This document shows positions 1 through 8,122 of a stretch of DNA of 64,000 bases, in pieces (the first letter of the stretch is position 1; each line of letters begins with the position of its first letter). A program made the position numbers and the translations under genes. The DNA comes from Bacillus velezensis. GTDB taxonomy: Bacteria > Bacillota > Bacilli > Bacillales > Bacillaceae. The notes below the pieces were generated by a model. It was given only the letters and a program-made list of their open reading frames with translations. It had not been told where the DNA came from and did no database searches. The stretch is taken from assembly GCF_001461825.1 (NCBI RefSeq), contig NZ_LLZC01000020.1:372001-436000 (forward strand). The letters are read 5' to 3'.

Positions 1-1085
1 CACTTGCTCGTATGAAGCTTTTTGCGGCGGTTCAGAATAAAGCCGGCAATCGCGGCAAAAATCATAAGCGCGCCCGCGCCCGCCATAATGCGGAAACTCC
101 AGAACGTCGTTTTAACAGGCGGGATATAGTCGCCTTTTCCGTACGTTTTTTCGTATTCTTTTTGAAGTGTTTTCATCCCTTTCACACTGCCGCTGAACTT
201 CTGGTAAGCCAAGTAGCTGAGTGCGTAAGGAATTGAAATTTCTGATGTGTTTTTTTCTTTATTCGTATCAATATTCGCAAAAGCCGTCCACGCGGCAGGA
301 TCACCGCTGTCATCCCAAAGCGCTTCACTGGCAGCCATTTTCATCGGCTGCGATTCCATTAAATGCTCAGCCTGCATATGTCCGCTGAACGCAACGCCGA
401 TACCGGCGATCAGACCGACAATCATCGAAAGCTTGAAAGATTTATGGAAGAAAGGCACTTCTTTTTTCTTCAATAATTTAAATGCGCTGACACCGGCGAT
501 AAAGAAAGCACCCGTCGCAAGCGCCCCGAAAATGACGTGAGGGAATTCAACCCAAAGCTGAGGGTTTGTCAAAAGCGCCCCGAAATCATTCATTTCCGCG
601 CGGCCGTTTTTAATCGCAAAGCCGACCGGCTCCTGCATGAATGAGTTCGCCGTCAAAATCCAGAAAGATGACATAATCGTTCCGAAGGACACAAGCCAAA
701 TGCAAAGCAAATGCACTTTTTTAGATAAACGGTCCCAGCCGAAAATCCATAATCCGATAAAAATAGACTCCATAAAAAACGCCAAAAGCGCTTCAACCGC
801 AAGCGGAGCTCCAAATACGTCTCCGACAAAACGGGAATAATCAGACCAGTTCAGACCGAACTGGAATTCCTGAAGAATCCCTGTGACGACGCCGACAGCA
901 AAGTTAATTAAAAAGAGATGCCCCCAAAATTTAGCCATTTTGAGATAGGTCTCTTGTTTTTTGACAACATAAAGCGTCTCCATCAAAGCAACCATAAACA
1001 CAAGCCCGATAGACAAAGGCACAAACAAGAAGTGAAACAATGTTGTAGATGCAAATTGAATGCGGGCTAATACCAACTCACTCAT
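1..1085 (-). CDS. cydA: Cytochrome bd ubiquinol oxidase subunit I, 3' end outside window
   Basis: Subunit I of the high-affinity cytochrome bd quinol oxidase in the cytoplasmic membrane, which reduces oxygen at low tension. About 361 N-terminal residues are visible; the family runs to about 470. The start at 1085 (MSELVLARIQ) has a TTGGAGG-like ribosome site. His18 in the first membrane helix matches the conserved heme ligand of the family, and the visible part contains several long hydrophobic helices and a GHMQAEH motif around the second heme histidine. cydB and the cydCD transporter would follow to the left, outside the window. Three Rex boxes sit immediately upstream, so expression should rise when NADH accumulates. 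The identification rests on close similarity to B. subtilis CydA. Confidence 0.95.
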   Translation of the reverse strand, partial: MSELVLARIQFASTTLFHFLFVPLSIGLVFMVALMETLYVVKKQETYLKMAKFWGHLFLINFAVGVVTGILQEFQFGLNWSDYSRFVGDVFGAPLAVEALLAFFMESIFIGLWIFGWDRLSKKVHLLCIWLVSFGTIMSSFWILTANSFMQEPVGFAIKNGRAEMNDFGALLTNPQLWVEFPHVIFGALATGAFFIAGVSAFKLLKKKEVPFFHKSFKLSMIVGLIAGIGVAFSGHMQAEHLMESQPMKMAASEALWDDSGDPAAWTAFANIDTNKEKNTSEISIPYALSYLAYQKFSGSVKGMKTLQKEYEKTYGKGDYIPPVKTTFWSFRIMAGAGALMIFAAIAGFILNRRKKLHTSK

Positions 1086-1110
1086 GATGTTTTTCCTCCA
1101 ATCTGGTAAA

Positions 1111-1190
1111 TTGCTCAACATTTCACAAACATAACGAGATCATTGCTCGGTATTTCACAAAAAATGATATATTTGCTCAATGTTTCACAA
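1111..1190 (-). promoter_or_regulatory. Three tandem Rex-binding boxes upstream of cydA
   Basis: Three near-identical 18-mers lie at 1111-1128, 1143-1160 and 1173-1190. Read toward cydA each has the form TTGTGAAA followed by four or five variable bases and GAGCAA. They match the Rex (YdiH) site of the B. subtilis cydABCD operon, which also has three boxes. Start-to-start spacing is 32 and 30 bases, about three helical turns, so the sites face one side of the DNA. A possible -35 (TTGACG) is at 1194-1199. Confidence 0.85.
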
Positions 1191-1587
1191 ATTCGTCAAA
1201 ACTATTGAAATATCAGCCTGTACACCCTGGGGGACAGCGGCTGTCATAGAAATGATTCAATATCATTACTTTACAACGATTCAGCCTAAAAAAAAAGATC
1301 AATATACCTAAAATAAGGCTGAAATTGTGACCGATTATTGTCGGATTTGTAGAGATTTTATGTCAGCGCCTAGGATATTTGTCCCTTTGATATCGTACCT
1401 CTTTTTTATTCGTGTGGCGAACAAAATGCTTTTCTCGGCGAAAAAGCCCGCCAAATCGCCATTTTGAGAAAGAAAATGTGAAGAAAGCATGTCCTCTAGT
1501 AAATTCATAATATATGAACAATTTAAATTTTTTAGTATACTTTAAATGGGGATATTTTTTCACTACATAACGACTGGGGGAACAAGC
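1191..1587. other. Intergenic region cydA-cimH
   Basis: About 400 bases without a convincing gene between divergent cydA and cimH. It must hold the cydA promoter and the cimH promoter. An imperfect inverted repeat (TTTCTC...GAGAAA, about 1431-1472) enclosing GGCG/CGCC is visible. I could not assign a regulator with confidence. Confidence 0.5.
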
Positions 1588-2931
1588 ATGGGAGAACTTC
1601 AACCAAAATTGCAAACGGATTCAATCCAAAAACAGGAACGGACTGATAACTGGTTTGCCAGAGCAATGAATATAAGAATCGGCATTATTCCTCTTCCTAT
1701 CTATATCCTGCTTTTCTTGCTTATTACGGTGTTTGTCATGAGCCGTGATGTAAAAAGCGACATTCTGACATCAATTGCCGTCATGAGTTTTTTCGGATTT
1801 ACCTTCGGCCAGATCGGAAAATCCATTCCGATCGTGCGGTCCATCGGCGGCCCTGCGATTCTCGCAACCTTTATTCCATCCGCTGTCGTCTACTACCACC
1901 TGCTTCCGAAAGACATTATTACTTCAACAACAGAATTCACGGAAAGCTCCAACTTTCTCTATCTATTTATTGCCGGTATCGTCGTCGGCAGTATTCTCGG
2001 AATGAAAAGAGAGACGCTCGTCAAAGCTTTCGTCAAGATTTTTATTCCGCTGATCGCCGGCTCGATCGCGGCCGCCATCGTCGGCTTATGCGTCGGGACG
2101 CTGCTCGGGCTCGGCTTTCAGCACACGCTGCTTTATATTGTCGTTCCGATTATGGCGGGGGGTGTCGGTGAAGGCGCGATTCCTTTATCCATCGGCTACT
2201 CCGATATTATGCCGATGTCCCAGGGAGACGCCTTTGCGCTTGTGCTGCCGTCCATCATGCTCGGCAGCCTGTGCGCCATTATGTTATCGGGTTTGCTGAA
2301 TGTCATCGGGAAACGCAAACCGAAATGGACGGGCAACGGGAAGGTTGATAAGTCTGATCATTCCGCTCCCGCATTGGAACAGCCGGCCAATGATAAAACA
2401 TTTGATTTGTCCTTTTTCGCTTCGGGCGGTATTTTAGCGGTTTCCCTCTATTTGGTCGGCATGCTGGCGCATGATTTCTTTCAGCTTCCGGCTCCTGTCG
2501 TGATGCTCGTCCTTGCCGTTCTCATTAAGCTGTTCAGGCTGGCGCCGGCTTCGATTGAAAACGGAGCCTTCGGCGTCTCGCGCTTTTTCTCGACAGCCGT
2601 GACCTATCCGCTCTTATTTGCGATCGGCGTTTCAATGACACCGTGGGACAAGCTGATTGCGGCGTTTACGATCAGCAACATCATTACCATTTTATCAATC
2701 GTCGTCACGATGATGGCCGTCGGTTTTCTGACCGGAAAATGGCTGAATCTGTACCCGATTGAGACGGCGATTATTAATGCCTGCCATTCCGGCCAGGGCG
2801 GCACCGGAGACGTCGCGATCTTGAGCGCCGCTGAACGGCTTGAGCTTATGCCGTTCGCCCAAGTGTCGACCAGAATCGGCGGAGCGATTACCGTGAGTGT
2901 CACCCTTCTGCTGCTTCATCAATTCTATTAA
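1588..2931 (+). CDS. cimH: Citrate/malate proton symporter (2-hydroxycarboxylate family)
   Basis: Membrane symporter of the 2HCT family that takes up citrate and malate with protons; B. subtilis CimH (YxkJ) is the closest known relative and has the same length, about 450 residues. The start at 1588 (MGELQPKLQT) follows CTGGGGGAAC at a good distance; an upstream in-frame ATG at 1546 lacks such a site. The protein has a hydrophilic N terminus, about eleven hydrophobic segments, and the two GGxG signature loops of the family (MAGGVGEGAIPLS near residue 205 and CHSGQGGTGD near residue 407). It is transcribed alone and ends at a strong two-way terminator. Confidence 0.93.
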   Translation: MGELQPKLQTDSIQKQERTDNWFARAMNIRIGIIPLPIYILLFLLITVFVMSRDVKSDILTSIAVMSFFGFTFGQIGKSIPIVRSIGGPAILATFIPSAVVYYHLLPKDIITSTTEFTESSNFLYLFIAGIVVGSILGMKRETLVKAFVKIFIPLIAGSIAAAIVGLCVGTLLGLGFQHTLLYIVVPIMAGGVGEGAIPLSIGYSDIMPMSQGDAFALVLPSIMLGSLCAIMLSGLLNVIGKRKPKWTGNGKVDKSDHSAPALEQPANDKTFDLSFFASGGILAVSLYLVGMLAHDFFQLPAPVVMLVLAVLIKLFRLAPASIENGAFGVSRFFSTAVTYPLLFAIGVSMTPWDKLIAAFTISNIITILSIVVTMMAVGFLTGKWLNLYPIETAIINACHSGQGGTGDVAILSAAERLELMPFAQVSTRIGGAITVSVTLLLLHQFY

Positions 2932-2937
2932 ACTGAA

Positions 2938-2966
2938 AAAAGCCTCCGCATGATGCGGAGGCTCTG
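2938..2966. terminator. Bidirectional terminator between cimH and yxkH
   Basis: AGCCTCCGCA / TGCGGAGGCT stem at 2941-2963 flanked by an A-run on the left and T-rich sequence on the right. It serves convergent cimH and yxkH. Confidence 0.85.
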
Positions 2967-3809
2967 TTATTTCATCACATTTTGAATATAAGAGCCGAAT
3001 GCCGCGCCGGACATGCCCGGCGACACACGGACGCGGTGAAGCCCGTAAAGCCCCTGATCTCTTGACGCCGCTCCCGGCTCCGTCGTGACCGCCATACGGT
3101 AGCCTGTCGCGGCGGCGGCTTTTAATGTTTCCTTGTTATATCGTCCGACAGGGTAGCTGATCATAGACGTCCGCTGTCCGAACATTTGATCAAATAAACG
3201 CTTAGAGTCCTTCATTTCACGTCGCTGCTGCTGCGGTGTGAGCCCGTTCAATTCGAGATGGTTCATCGTATGGCTCTGAATGGAAATGCCGTGGGCGGCC
3301 ATCTCCTTCATCTGCTTCTCAGTCAGATGATTCTTATGCCCGATAAAGTTTCCGATCATAAAGATTGTCGCTTTCATCTTGTATTTCTTTAAAATGGGAT
3401 AGGCCGCTTTCACATTGTCGGTATAGCCGTCATCAAATGTGATCAGAACACATTTTTCACGCGGCTCCTTATCCTCCGTCAGCATCAGATAGGCCTCTTC
3501 AGGAGTCATCGTATAATAGCCGTGATCATGAAGCCACTTCATATGCTGCCGGAATTCTTCCTTCGGCACACGCAGGCTGTTTCCCTCAGAAATGCTGTGG
3601 TACATCAGAATCGGCAGTCTTGCCGTTCCTTTCGTTTGAACCCAGGCGGACGTATCCGGCTCTTTTTTGATTTGGCGCTTTACAGACTTTTTATCGTGGT
3701 GCGCTTCTGCCTTCGGAATGCTTTGTTCGGCGCTTGCCTCATGGCCCGAGCAGGCGGCAAGCGTAAACACGGCAGCCAAAAGGCACATGCACATGATCAT
3801 GCGTTTCAT
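2967..3809 (-). CDS. yxkH: Lipoprotein polysaccharide deacetylase
   Basis: Secreted NodB-fold (CE4) deacetylase, probably removing acetyl groups from a cell-wall or surface glycan. The N terminus is a lipoprotein signal with lipobox LAAC (Cys20), so the enzyme should be anchored outside the membrane. NodB motif 1 is seen as TFDDG (near residue 124) and motif 2 as SHTMNH (near residue 180), giving the metal-binding Asp-His-His set; a later SYPVGRYN motif fits motif 3. The start at 3809 follows AGGAAAACG. Length 280 equals B. subtilis YxkH. It lies downstream of msmX on the same strand but is separated from it by a terminator. Confidence 0.9.
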   Translation of the reverse strand: MKRMIMCMCLLAAVFTLAACSGHEASAEQSIPKAEAHHDKKSVKRQIKKEPDTSAWVQTKGTARLPILMYHSISEGNSLRVPKEEFRQHMKWLHDHGYYTMTPEEAYLMLTEDKEPREKCVLITFDDGYTDNVKAAYPILKKYKMKATIFMIGNFIGHKNHLTEKQMKEMAAHGISIQSHTMNHLELNGLTPQQQRREMKDSKRLFDQMFGQRTSMISYPVGRYNKETLKAAAATGYRMAVTTEPGAASRDQGLYGLHRVRVSPGMSGAAFGSYIQNVMK

Positions 3810-3874
3810 CGTTTTCCTGCTTTCTGTCTTCTATTTACTTTTTATATCGGTTATGCGTCATAAATTGTTACATC

Positions 3875-3906
3875 AAAAAAGCCGGACATCCAGCTGTCCG
3901 GCTTTG
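3875..3906 (-). terminator. Terminator after msmX
   Basis: GCCGGACA / TGTCCGGC stem at 3881-3902, followed on the minus strand by a run of T (complement of AAAAAA at 3875-3880). It separates msmX from yxkH. Confidence 0.85.
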
Positions 3907-3908
3907 CG

Positions 3909-5009
3909 TTATGAGCGGATTCTGATTTCTGTTTCACTGTCAAAAAAATGAGCCTTATTCATGTCGAAAGCGACGGTCAATTCCTCACCGGCATGAATGT
4001 CATGGCGGGCGTCAATCCGGGCGATAAAATCCTGATCCCCGATCCGGGAATAGACCATAATTTCCGACCCGAGCAATTCCGCGACATTGATTTTAGCTGT
4101 GATGGATGAATTCTTATAGGATTCCACCACAATCAGCTCGTCATGTATGTCTTCCGGGCGGATGCCGAAGATAACATCTTTGCCGGCATACCCTTTTTCC
4201 CGGAGCATTTTCATTTTCCCTTCCGGCACGCCGAGAGCGGCCGAACCGATCTGAATGGCGCCGTCCGTCAGCTTTCCTTTGAAAAAGTTCATCGCTGGGG
4301 AGCCGATAAACCCGCCGACAAATACGTTTTCGGGATGTTCATACACGTCTTTCGGGGTGCCGATCTGCTGAATTTTTCCGTCCTTCATGACTACGATGCG
4401 TGTCGCCATCGTCAGTGCTTCTGTTTGGTCGTGCGTCACATAGATTGTGGTTGTTTGCAGCCTTTGATGCAGCTTAATAATTTCTGCCCGCATCTGCACC
4501 CGAAGCTTTGCGTCCAGATTTGACAGCGGCTCATCCATTAAAAACACTTTGGCGTCCCTGACAATCGCCCGTCCTAATGCAACCCGCTGCCGCTGACCGC
4601 CGGAGAGCGCTTTCGGTTTGCGGTGCAGATACTCTGTGAGCCCCAGCATTTTTGCCGCTTCTTCGACCCGTTTTTTAATCTCCGGTTTCGGCATCTTCCT
4701 CAGCTTCAGACCGAAAGCGATATTATCATAGACCGTCATGTGCGGATATAACGCATAGTTTTGAAACACCATGGCAATATCCCTGTCTTTAGGAGCGATG
4801 TCATTCACTCTCGTGTCACCGATATAGAAATCGCCCTTCGTAATGTCTTCCAGCCCGGCAACCATCCTCAATGTTGTCGACTTGCCGCACCCCGACGGAC
4901 CGACAAACACGATAAATTCTTTATCTTTAATATGAAGGTTAAAATCATCGACAGCCGCCTCTTTTTGATCGTAATACTTATAAATATGCTCCAGCCGAAG
5001 TTCCGCCAT
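3909..5009 (-). CDS. msmX: Multipurpose sugar ABC transporter ATPase
   Basis: Cytoplasmic ATPase shared by several carbohydrate ABC importers in Bacillus (maltodextrin, arabino-oligosaccharide, galacturonan and pectin oligomers). Walker A is GPSGCGKST near residues 38-46, the signature is LSGGQRQR near residue 135, and Walker B is VFLMDEP near 156. The C-terminal third is the TOBE/MalK regulatory domain. The 366-residue length is as expected, and the start at 5009 follows GGGGGAG. The gene is single, in keeping with a shared energiser whose partner permeases lie elsewhere. It suits the pectin lyase and arabinanase genes found later in this window. A near-consensus cre lies just upstream. Confidence 0.95.
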   Translation of the reverse strand: MAELRLEHIYKYYDQKEAAVDDFNLHIKDKEFIVFVGPSGCGKSTTLRMVAGLEDITKGDFYIGDTRVNDIAPKDRDIAMVFQNYALYPHMTVYDNIAFGLKLRKMPKPEIKKRVEEAAKMLGLTEYLHRKPKALSGGQRQRVALGRAIVRDAKVFLMDEPLSNLDAKLRVQMRAEIIKLHQRLQTTTIYVTHDQTEALTMATRIVVMKDGKIQQIGTPKDVYEHPENVFVGGFIGSPAMNFFKGKLTDGAIQIGSAALGVPEGKMKMLREKGYAGKDVIFGIRPEDIHDELIVVESYKNSSITAKINVAELLGSEIMVYSRIGDQDFIARIDARHDIHAGEELTVAFDMNKAHFFDSETEIRIRS

Positions 5010-5025
5010 GTCATCTCCCCCTTTT

Positions 5026-5041
5026 TTGTAAACGCTTTCTT
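5026..5041. promoter_or_regulatory. cre-like CcpA site upstream of msmX
   Basis: TTGTAAACGCTTTCTT matches the cre consensus WTGNAARCGNWWWCAW at 15 of 16 positions. It lies 17 bases upstream of the msmX start, where CcpA binding would block transcription. Function is inferred from the match and its position. Confidence 0.65.
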
Positions 5042-5126
5042 AAATAGGATTGTAACAGTGTCAGACGGCGGCGGATATAGGCAATGTTCATAAAAAAAGT
5101 CCGCTGCCTTCGTGCACATTTCCCAT

Positions 5127-6020
5127 TTAATGTGATTTTTCATACTGCAGACAAATGAAATAAGCCAGCAGGGCGCCCTGATATGTCTTAATATCAATAC
5201 CCGAGCGTTCCGCAAATTTATCAATCCGATATTGAAGACTGTTGCGGTGCAAATGCAGTTTTTTCGATGTGAGCGACATGTTCGAGTTATGTTCAATAAA
5301 AGTCTGAATCGTATGCTTCAGCTCCGGTTCTTTCTGAAACAGCAGCGCCGCTTCTTCGTGAAGCAAGGCTGAGAGCTTTTCTCTGCTTTCTTCCATGAGC
5401 AAGGCCGGAAATACCGTTTCCGCGGTCAGCGTGCTCAGCTGCGGGAGATAACGCCGGCCAATCTGACAATATTGCTGTTCTCTCCGATAATGAAGGCGCA
5501 GACGTTCTCCCGCGCCATAATACCTTCCGATGAAAAAACGGACACTGAAATAAAAATCGGCTTCGAGAATCTTCACAAAAGATGCGATGTCATCCGAATC
5601 TGGCGCTTCCAGCTTTTCTTCCTCCACAATCACGCCTTGATCCCTTCCCGTCCGGACAACTGTATATGAAACCGGCCAGAAATGGCGCAGCGCTTCCGTA
5701 AATGCCCCCCAGTCGCGTTCTCCCAATAAGTCATAATGGATAAAACGGACACGAGGCTCCTTGACATCAGGCACCGGACCTTCTTCCAGCAGAAACCGCC
5801 GCCACCTCTTTGCTGCCGCCGTCTCCGGAAAAAAAACGCCTTTTTCTTCAGCGGGCGCCAAAAATGATTCCAGAAGCAGTTTCTCCTTCGGGGTAATATC
5901 CTCCTTCGGAATGGCGACATAGACCCGCCTTTTCTCATCATAAAAGCAAAAGACATCCTCCGCCGTACAGCACGTATCAGACAACACAGCCCTCGGGTAA
6001 ATTGCCAATAACGGGTTCAT
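5127..6020 (-). CDS. yxkF: PucR/CdaR-type transcriptional regulator
   Basis: Putative DNA-binding regulator. The last 60 residues (LKHTIQTFIEHNSNMSLTSKKLHLHRNSL and on) form the PucR C-terminal helix-turn-helix, with the characteristic LHLHRNSLQYRI recognition segment. The N-terminal 230 residues resemble the signal-sensing part of CdaR-type proteins but show no motif I can name, so the ligand is unknown. Start at 6020 follows AAAGGAGCG. Length 297 agrees with B. subtilis YxkF. The gene lies between yxkD and msmX on the same strand, but a terminator separates it from yxkD. Confidence 0.85.
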   Translation of the reverse strand: MNPLLAIYPRAVLSDTCCTAEDVFCFYDEKRRVYVAIPKEDITPKEKLLLESFLAPAEEKGVFFPETAAAKRWRRFLLEEGPVPDVKEPRVRFIHYDLLGERDWGAFTEALRHFWPVSYTVVRTGRDQGVIVEEEKLEAPDSDDIASFVKILEADFYFSVRFFIGRYYGAGERLRLHYRREQQYCQIGRRYLPQLSTLTAETVFPALLMEESREKLSALLHEEAALLFQKEPELKHTIQTFIEHNSNMSLTSKKLHLHRNSLQYRIDKFAERSGIDIKTYQGALLAYFICLQYEKSH

Positions 6021-6154
6021 ATGCGCTCCTTTCTATCGCTCTATCATATTTTCAGTATAAAACGTCCGGCCGATTGTATCCACTTCGTTTTAAGAAACAG
6101 CTTTCAGGCTATTTCCCGGGAAACGGATATAACCGCTTCTGCCGGCATAAGAAA

Positions 6155-6182
6155 AAAACCCTCCGCGCCGGCAGAGGGATTC
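6155..6182 (-). terminator. Terminator after yxkD
   Basis: CCCTC / GAGGG hairpin at 6159-6178 followed on the minus strand by a run of seven T. Confidence 0.75.
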
Positions 6183-6185
6183 TTT

Positions 6186-7022
6186 TTATTTAGAGATATC
6201 GACGAAGCCTTCGCCAAAGACGTCACGCACATCATGAACAATGACAAACGCTTTTGTATCACAGCTTTTAATAATTTTTTTGAGCATGGAAAGCTCTTGT
6301 TTCTGGATGACGATATATAAAATTTCCTTCGACTGCCCCGTGTAATTTCCTTTACCCGACAGCAGCGTAACCCCTCTGTCCATAAGCGTGTTGACCTGTT
6401 CAGCGATTTCGTGCTTATGCTCAGATATAATCGTCACCGCTTTTTTCGTATTCAGGCCTTCAATGATAAAGTCCATTACCTTCGTTCCGATGTACAGCAT
6501 GACAATGGTAAACATCATTTTTTCCGCACCGATGATGAAATAAGAACTGAAGACGACAATCAGATCAAAGAACAAAAGCGCATAGCTGATGTTCCAATCG
6601 AGATATTTGTTCGCAATCCTCGCCAAAATGGCAGAACCCGCAGTCGTGCCTCCGACTCGAATAATGATCCCGATTCCGACACCGGCAAACACACCCGCAA
6701 AAATAGTATTAATAATGAGTTCATGTGAAGGCGAGTGCCAATCATGCGTCAGATGCAGAAACAGTGAGTTGGCAACAACGGTAATGATCGTATAAAGCGT
6801 TGTTTTTCCGTCTAAAAATTTATATCCGATAATCAATAAGATCCCGTTCAAAATGATATTCGTCACCCCGGGCGACCATTCAAACACATAGTACAAGATC
6901 AGGGTGATTCCCGTTACCCCGCCCTCTCCAAGATCATTCGGAATGGCGAATAAGTTAACGGCCAAAGCAAAGATAAAAGCTCCAATAATCAGCATCAGCA
7001 CATCCAGCAATCTCTTTTTCAT
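6186..7022 (-). CDS. yxkD: YitT-family membrane protein under guanidine riboswitch control
   Basis: Integral membrane protein of the YitT/DUF161 family with a C-terminal DUF2179 soluble domain (from about residue 200, ISEHKHEIAEQVN...). Five or so hydrophobic helices occupy the first 180 residues. The start is ATG at 7022; a GTG nine bases upstream overlaps the AAAGGAG ribosome site and is rejected. Length 278 equals B. subtilis YxkD. The gene is monocistronic, preceded by the ykkC-yxkD element and followed by a terminator. The riboswitch links it to guanidine, so a role in guanidine export or tolerance is inferred; transport by this family has not been shown from sequence. Confidence 0.9.
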   Translation of the reverse strand: MKKRLLDVLMLIIGAFIFALAVNLFAIPNDLGEGGVTGITLILYYVFEWSPGVTNIILNGILLIIGYKFLDGKTTLYTIITVVANSLFLHLTHDWHSPSHELIINTIFAGVFAGVGIGIIIRVGGTTAGSAILARIANKYLDWNISYALLFFDLIVVFSSYFIIGAEKMMFTIVMLYIGTKVMDFIIEGLNTKKAVTIISEHKHEIAEQVNTLMDRGVTLLSGKGNYTGQSKEILYIVIQKQELSMLKKIIKSCDTKAFVIVHDVRDVFGEGFVDISK

Positions 7023-7050
7023 CCCAGACACTCCTTTTTTATAAAATCAA

Positions 7051-7100
7051 AAAAGCCCGGGAGAGCACTCTTCATCAAAAGAGCAGAAACTCCCGGGCTT
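7051..7100 (-). terminator. Riboswitch-controlled terminator upstream of yxkD
   Basis: Long stem AGCCCGGGA (7054-7062) / TCCCGGGCT (7091-7099) with a second inner stem, followed on the minus strand by TTTTTTGATTTTAT. It is the expression platform of the guanidine-I riboswitch and ends 30 bases before the yxkD start. Confidence 0.9.
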
Positions 7101-7190
7101 TTATCCCAACGTGTCACAGCAGGAACCTGCTGTGTGTTTTCTCTCGGTCCAGACCAATTCAGCATTGCGGAACCCTAGAAAACCACTGTT
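7090..7190 (-). ncRNA. Guanidine-I riboswitch aptamer (ykkC-yxkD leader)
   Basis: Read toward yxkD the RNA carries the conserved blocks of the ykkC motif in order: CTAGGGTTCCG (about 7178-7168), TGGTCTGGACCGAGAG (about 7156-7141), an ACACAGC...GCTGTG hairpin, then ACGTTGGGATAAAAGCCCGGGAG, which runs into the terminator stem. This is the class named after B. subtilis ykkC and yxkD. Guanidine binding should prevent terminator formation and turn yxkD on. Confidence 0.92.
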
Positions 7191-7273
7191 TTTTATGTTC
7201 AGTTTTTGTATATCTTTCAAGATTATACGGGAAATCACGAACATGTTCAACCACTCTTTTTTCAATAAATCTA

Positions 7274-7300
7274 TAAAAAATCCGAACGATCTGCCGATAC
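7274..7300 (+). promoter_or_regulatory. Sigma-D promoter upstream of yxkC
   Basis: TAAA at 7274-7277 and GCCGATAC at 7293-7300 with a 15-base spacer, matching the motility sigma factor consensus TAAA-N14/16-GCCGATAT. It lies about 130 bases before yxkC. A second possible promoter, TTGACT with TATAGT-like sequence, lies nearer the gene (about 7363-7395). From 7191 to 7435 I see no gene. Confidence 0.75.
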
Positions 7301-7435
7301 TAAAAAAGACCCTTAAAATACATGACTAAAAAATCATTAAAATACTTTTTTCTCAAAATATTATTGACTATAGGTTATTTTACAGGCATTATAGTATGTA
7401 GTTTTTAAGAAATAGTTTACATAGGAGGAAATATT

Positions 7436-8074
7436 ATGGCAGGCAACCTGGTGTCTTGTAAGGCATGCGGCAAAGAAATCGCTAAAGGCGTTAAAAAATG
7501 CCCAAACTGCGGTAAAGATCAGAGAAACTTTTTTATGAGACATAAAATTATCACATTGCTTCTGGCAGTAGTGGTTATTATCATTCTCGTAAACATCGGC
7601 GGCGGAGGCGGATCTTCATCATCTAAAACCGCGTCTTCAAAAGCTGCGGAATCCAAGGAAAAACTGTATAACATCGGTGACACTGTTAAGACTGAGAAAA
7701 CTGAAGTTACTGTTACCAAAGTGGAAAAAAGAGATTCAGTAGGCTCTCAATTTGTCGAGAAAAAAGCGTCTGACGGCGGCGTTATCGTAGCTGTTCAATA
7801 CACAGTTAAAAATGTTTCAAACAAGCCGTTAAGCTCTTTCTCCATTCCAAGAGCGAAATTAGTAGATTCTAAAGGAACATCCTATGATTCAGATATTGAT
7901 GCTTCTTCAAGCTATGCAACAGAAACAAAAGTAGACAACAGTAAAATTTTAAGTGACTTGAACCCGAACATTAAAGTTACTGACGTAAAAGCTTTTGAAG
8001 TTGATAAAAACGCATACTCTAAAGGCACTTGGAAATTAAAGTTCAGCAACGATGTTGAAGTGAAAATTAAATAA
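7436..8074 (+). CDS. yxkC: Zinc-ribbon membrane-anchored DUF4352 protein
   Basis: Small membrane-anchored protein. It begins with a zinc ribbon (Cys8, Cys11, Cys22, Cys25), then one membrane helix (about residues 40-57), a Gly/Ser/Ala linker, and a C-terminal DUF4352 immunoglobulin-like domain (about 80-212) that should face outside. The start at 7436 follows TAGGAGGAAAT. The sigma-D promoter ties it to the motility and autolysin regulon, as I recall for B. subtilis yxkC. The precise function is unknown. It is monocistronic and ends in a two-way terminator shared with galE. The A+T content is higher than that of the neighbouring galE. Confidence 0.85.
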   Translation: MAGNLVSCKACGKEIAKGVKKCPNCGKDQRNFFMRHKIITLLLAVVVIIILVNIGGGGGSSSSKTASSKAAESKEKLYNIGDTVKTEKTEVTVTKVEKRDSVGSQFVEKKASDGGVIVAVQYTVKNVSNKPLSSFSIPRAKLVDSKGTSYDSDIDASSSYATETKVDNSKILSDLNPNIKVTDVKAFEVDKNAYSKGTWKLKFSNDVEVKIK

Positions 8075-8085
8075 TGACCGTAATA

Positions 8086-8122
8086 AAAGAGACCTTCACC
8101 ATTTGAAGGTCTCTTTCTTTTT
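8086..8122. terminator. Bidirectional terminator yxkC/galE
   Basis: Perfect 13-base-pair stem, AAAGAGACCTTCA (8086-8098) and TGAAGGTCTCTTT (8104-8116), followed by CTTTTT. It serves convergent yxkC and galE. Confidence 0.9.

Noticed and set aside
1546-1587. N-terminal extension of cimH from ATG 1546
   Set aside because: No ribosome site before 1546, while ATG 1588 follows CTGGGGGAAC and gives the family length.
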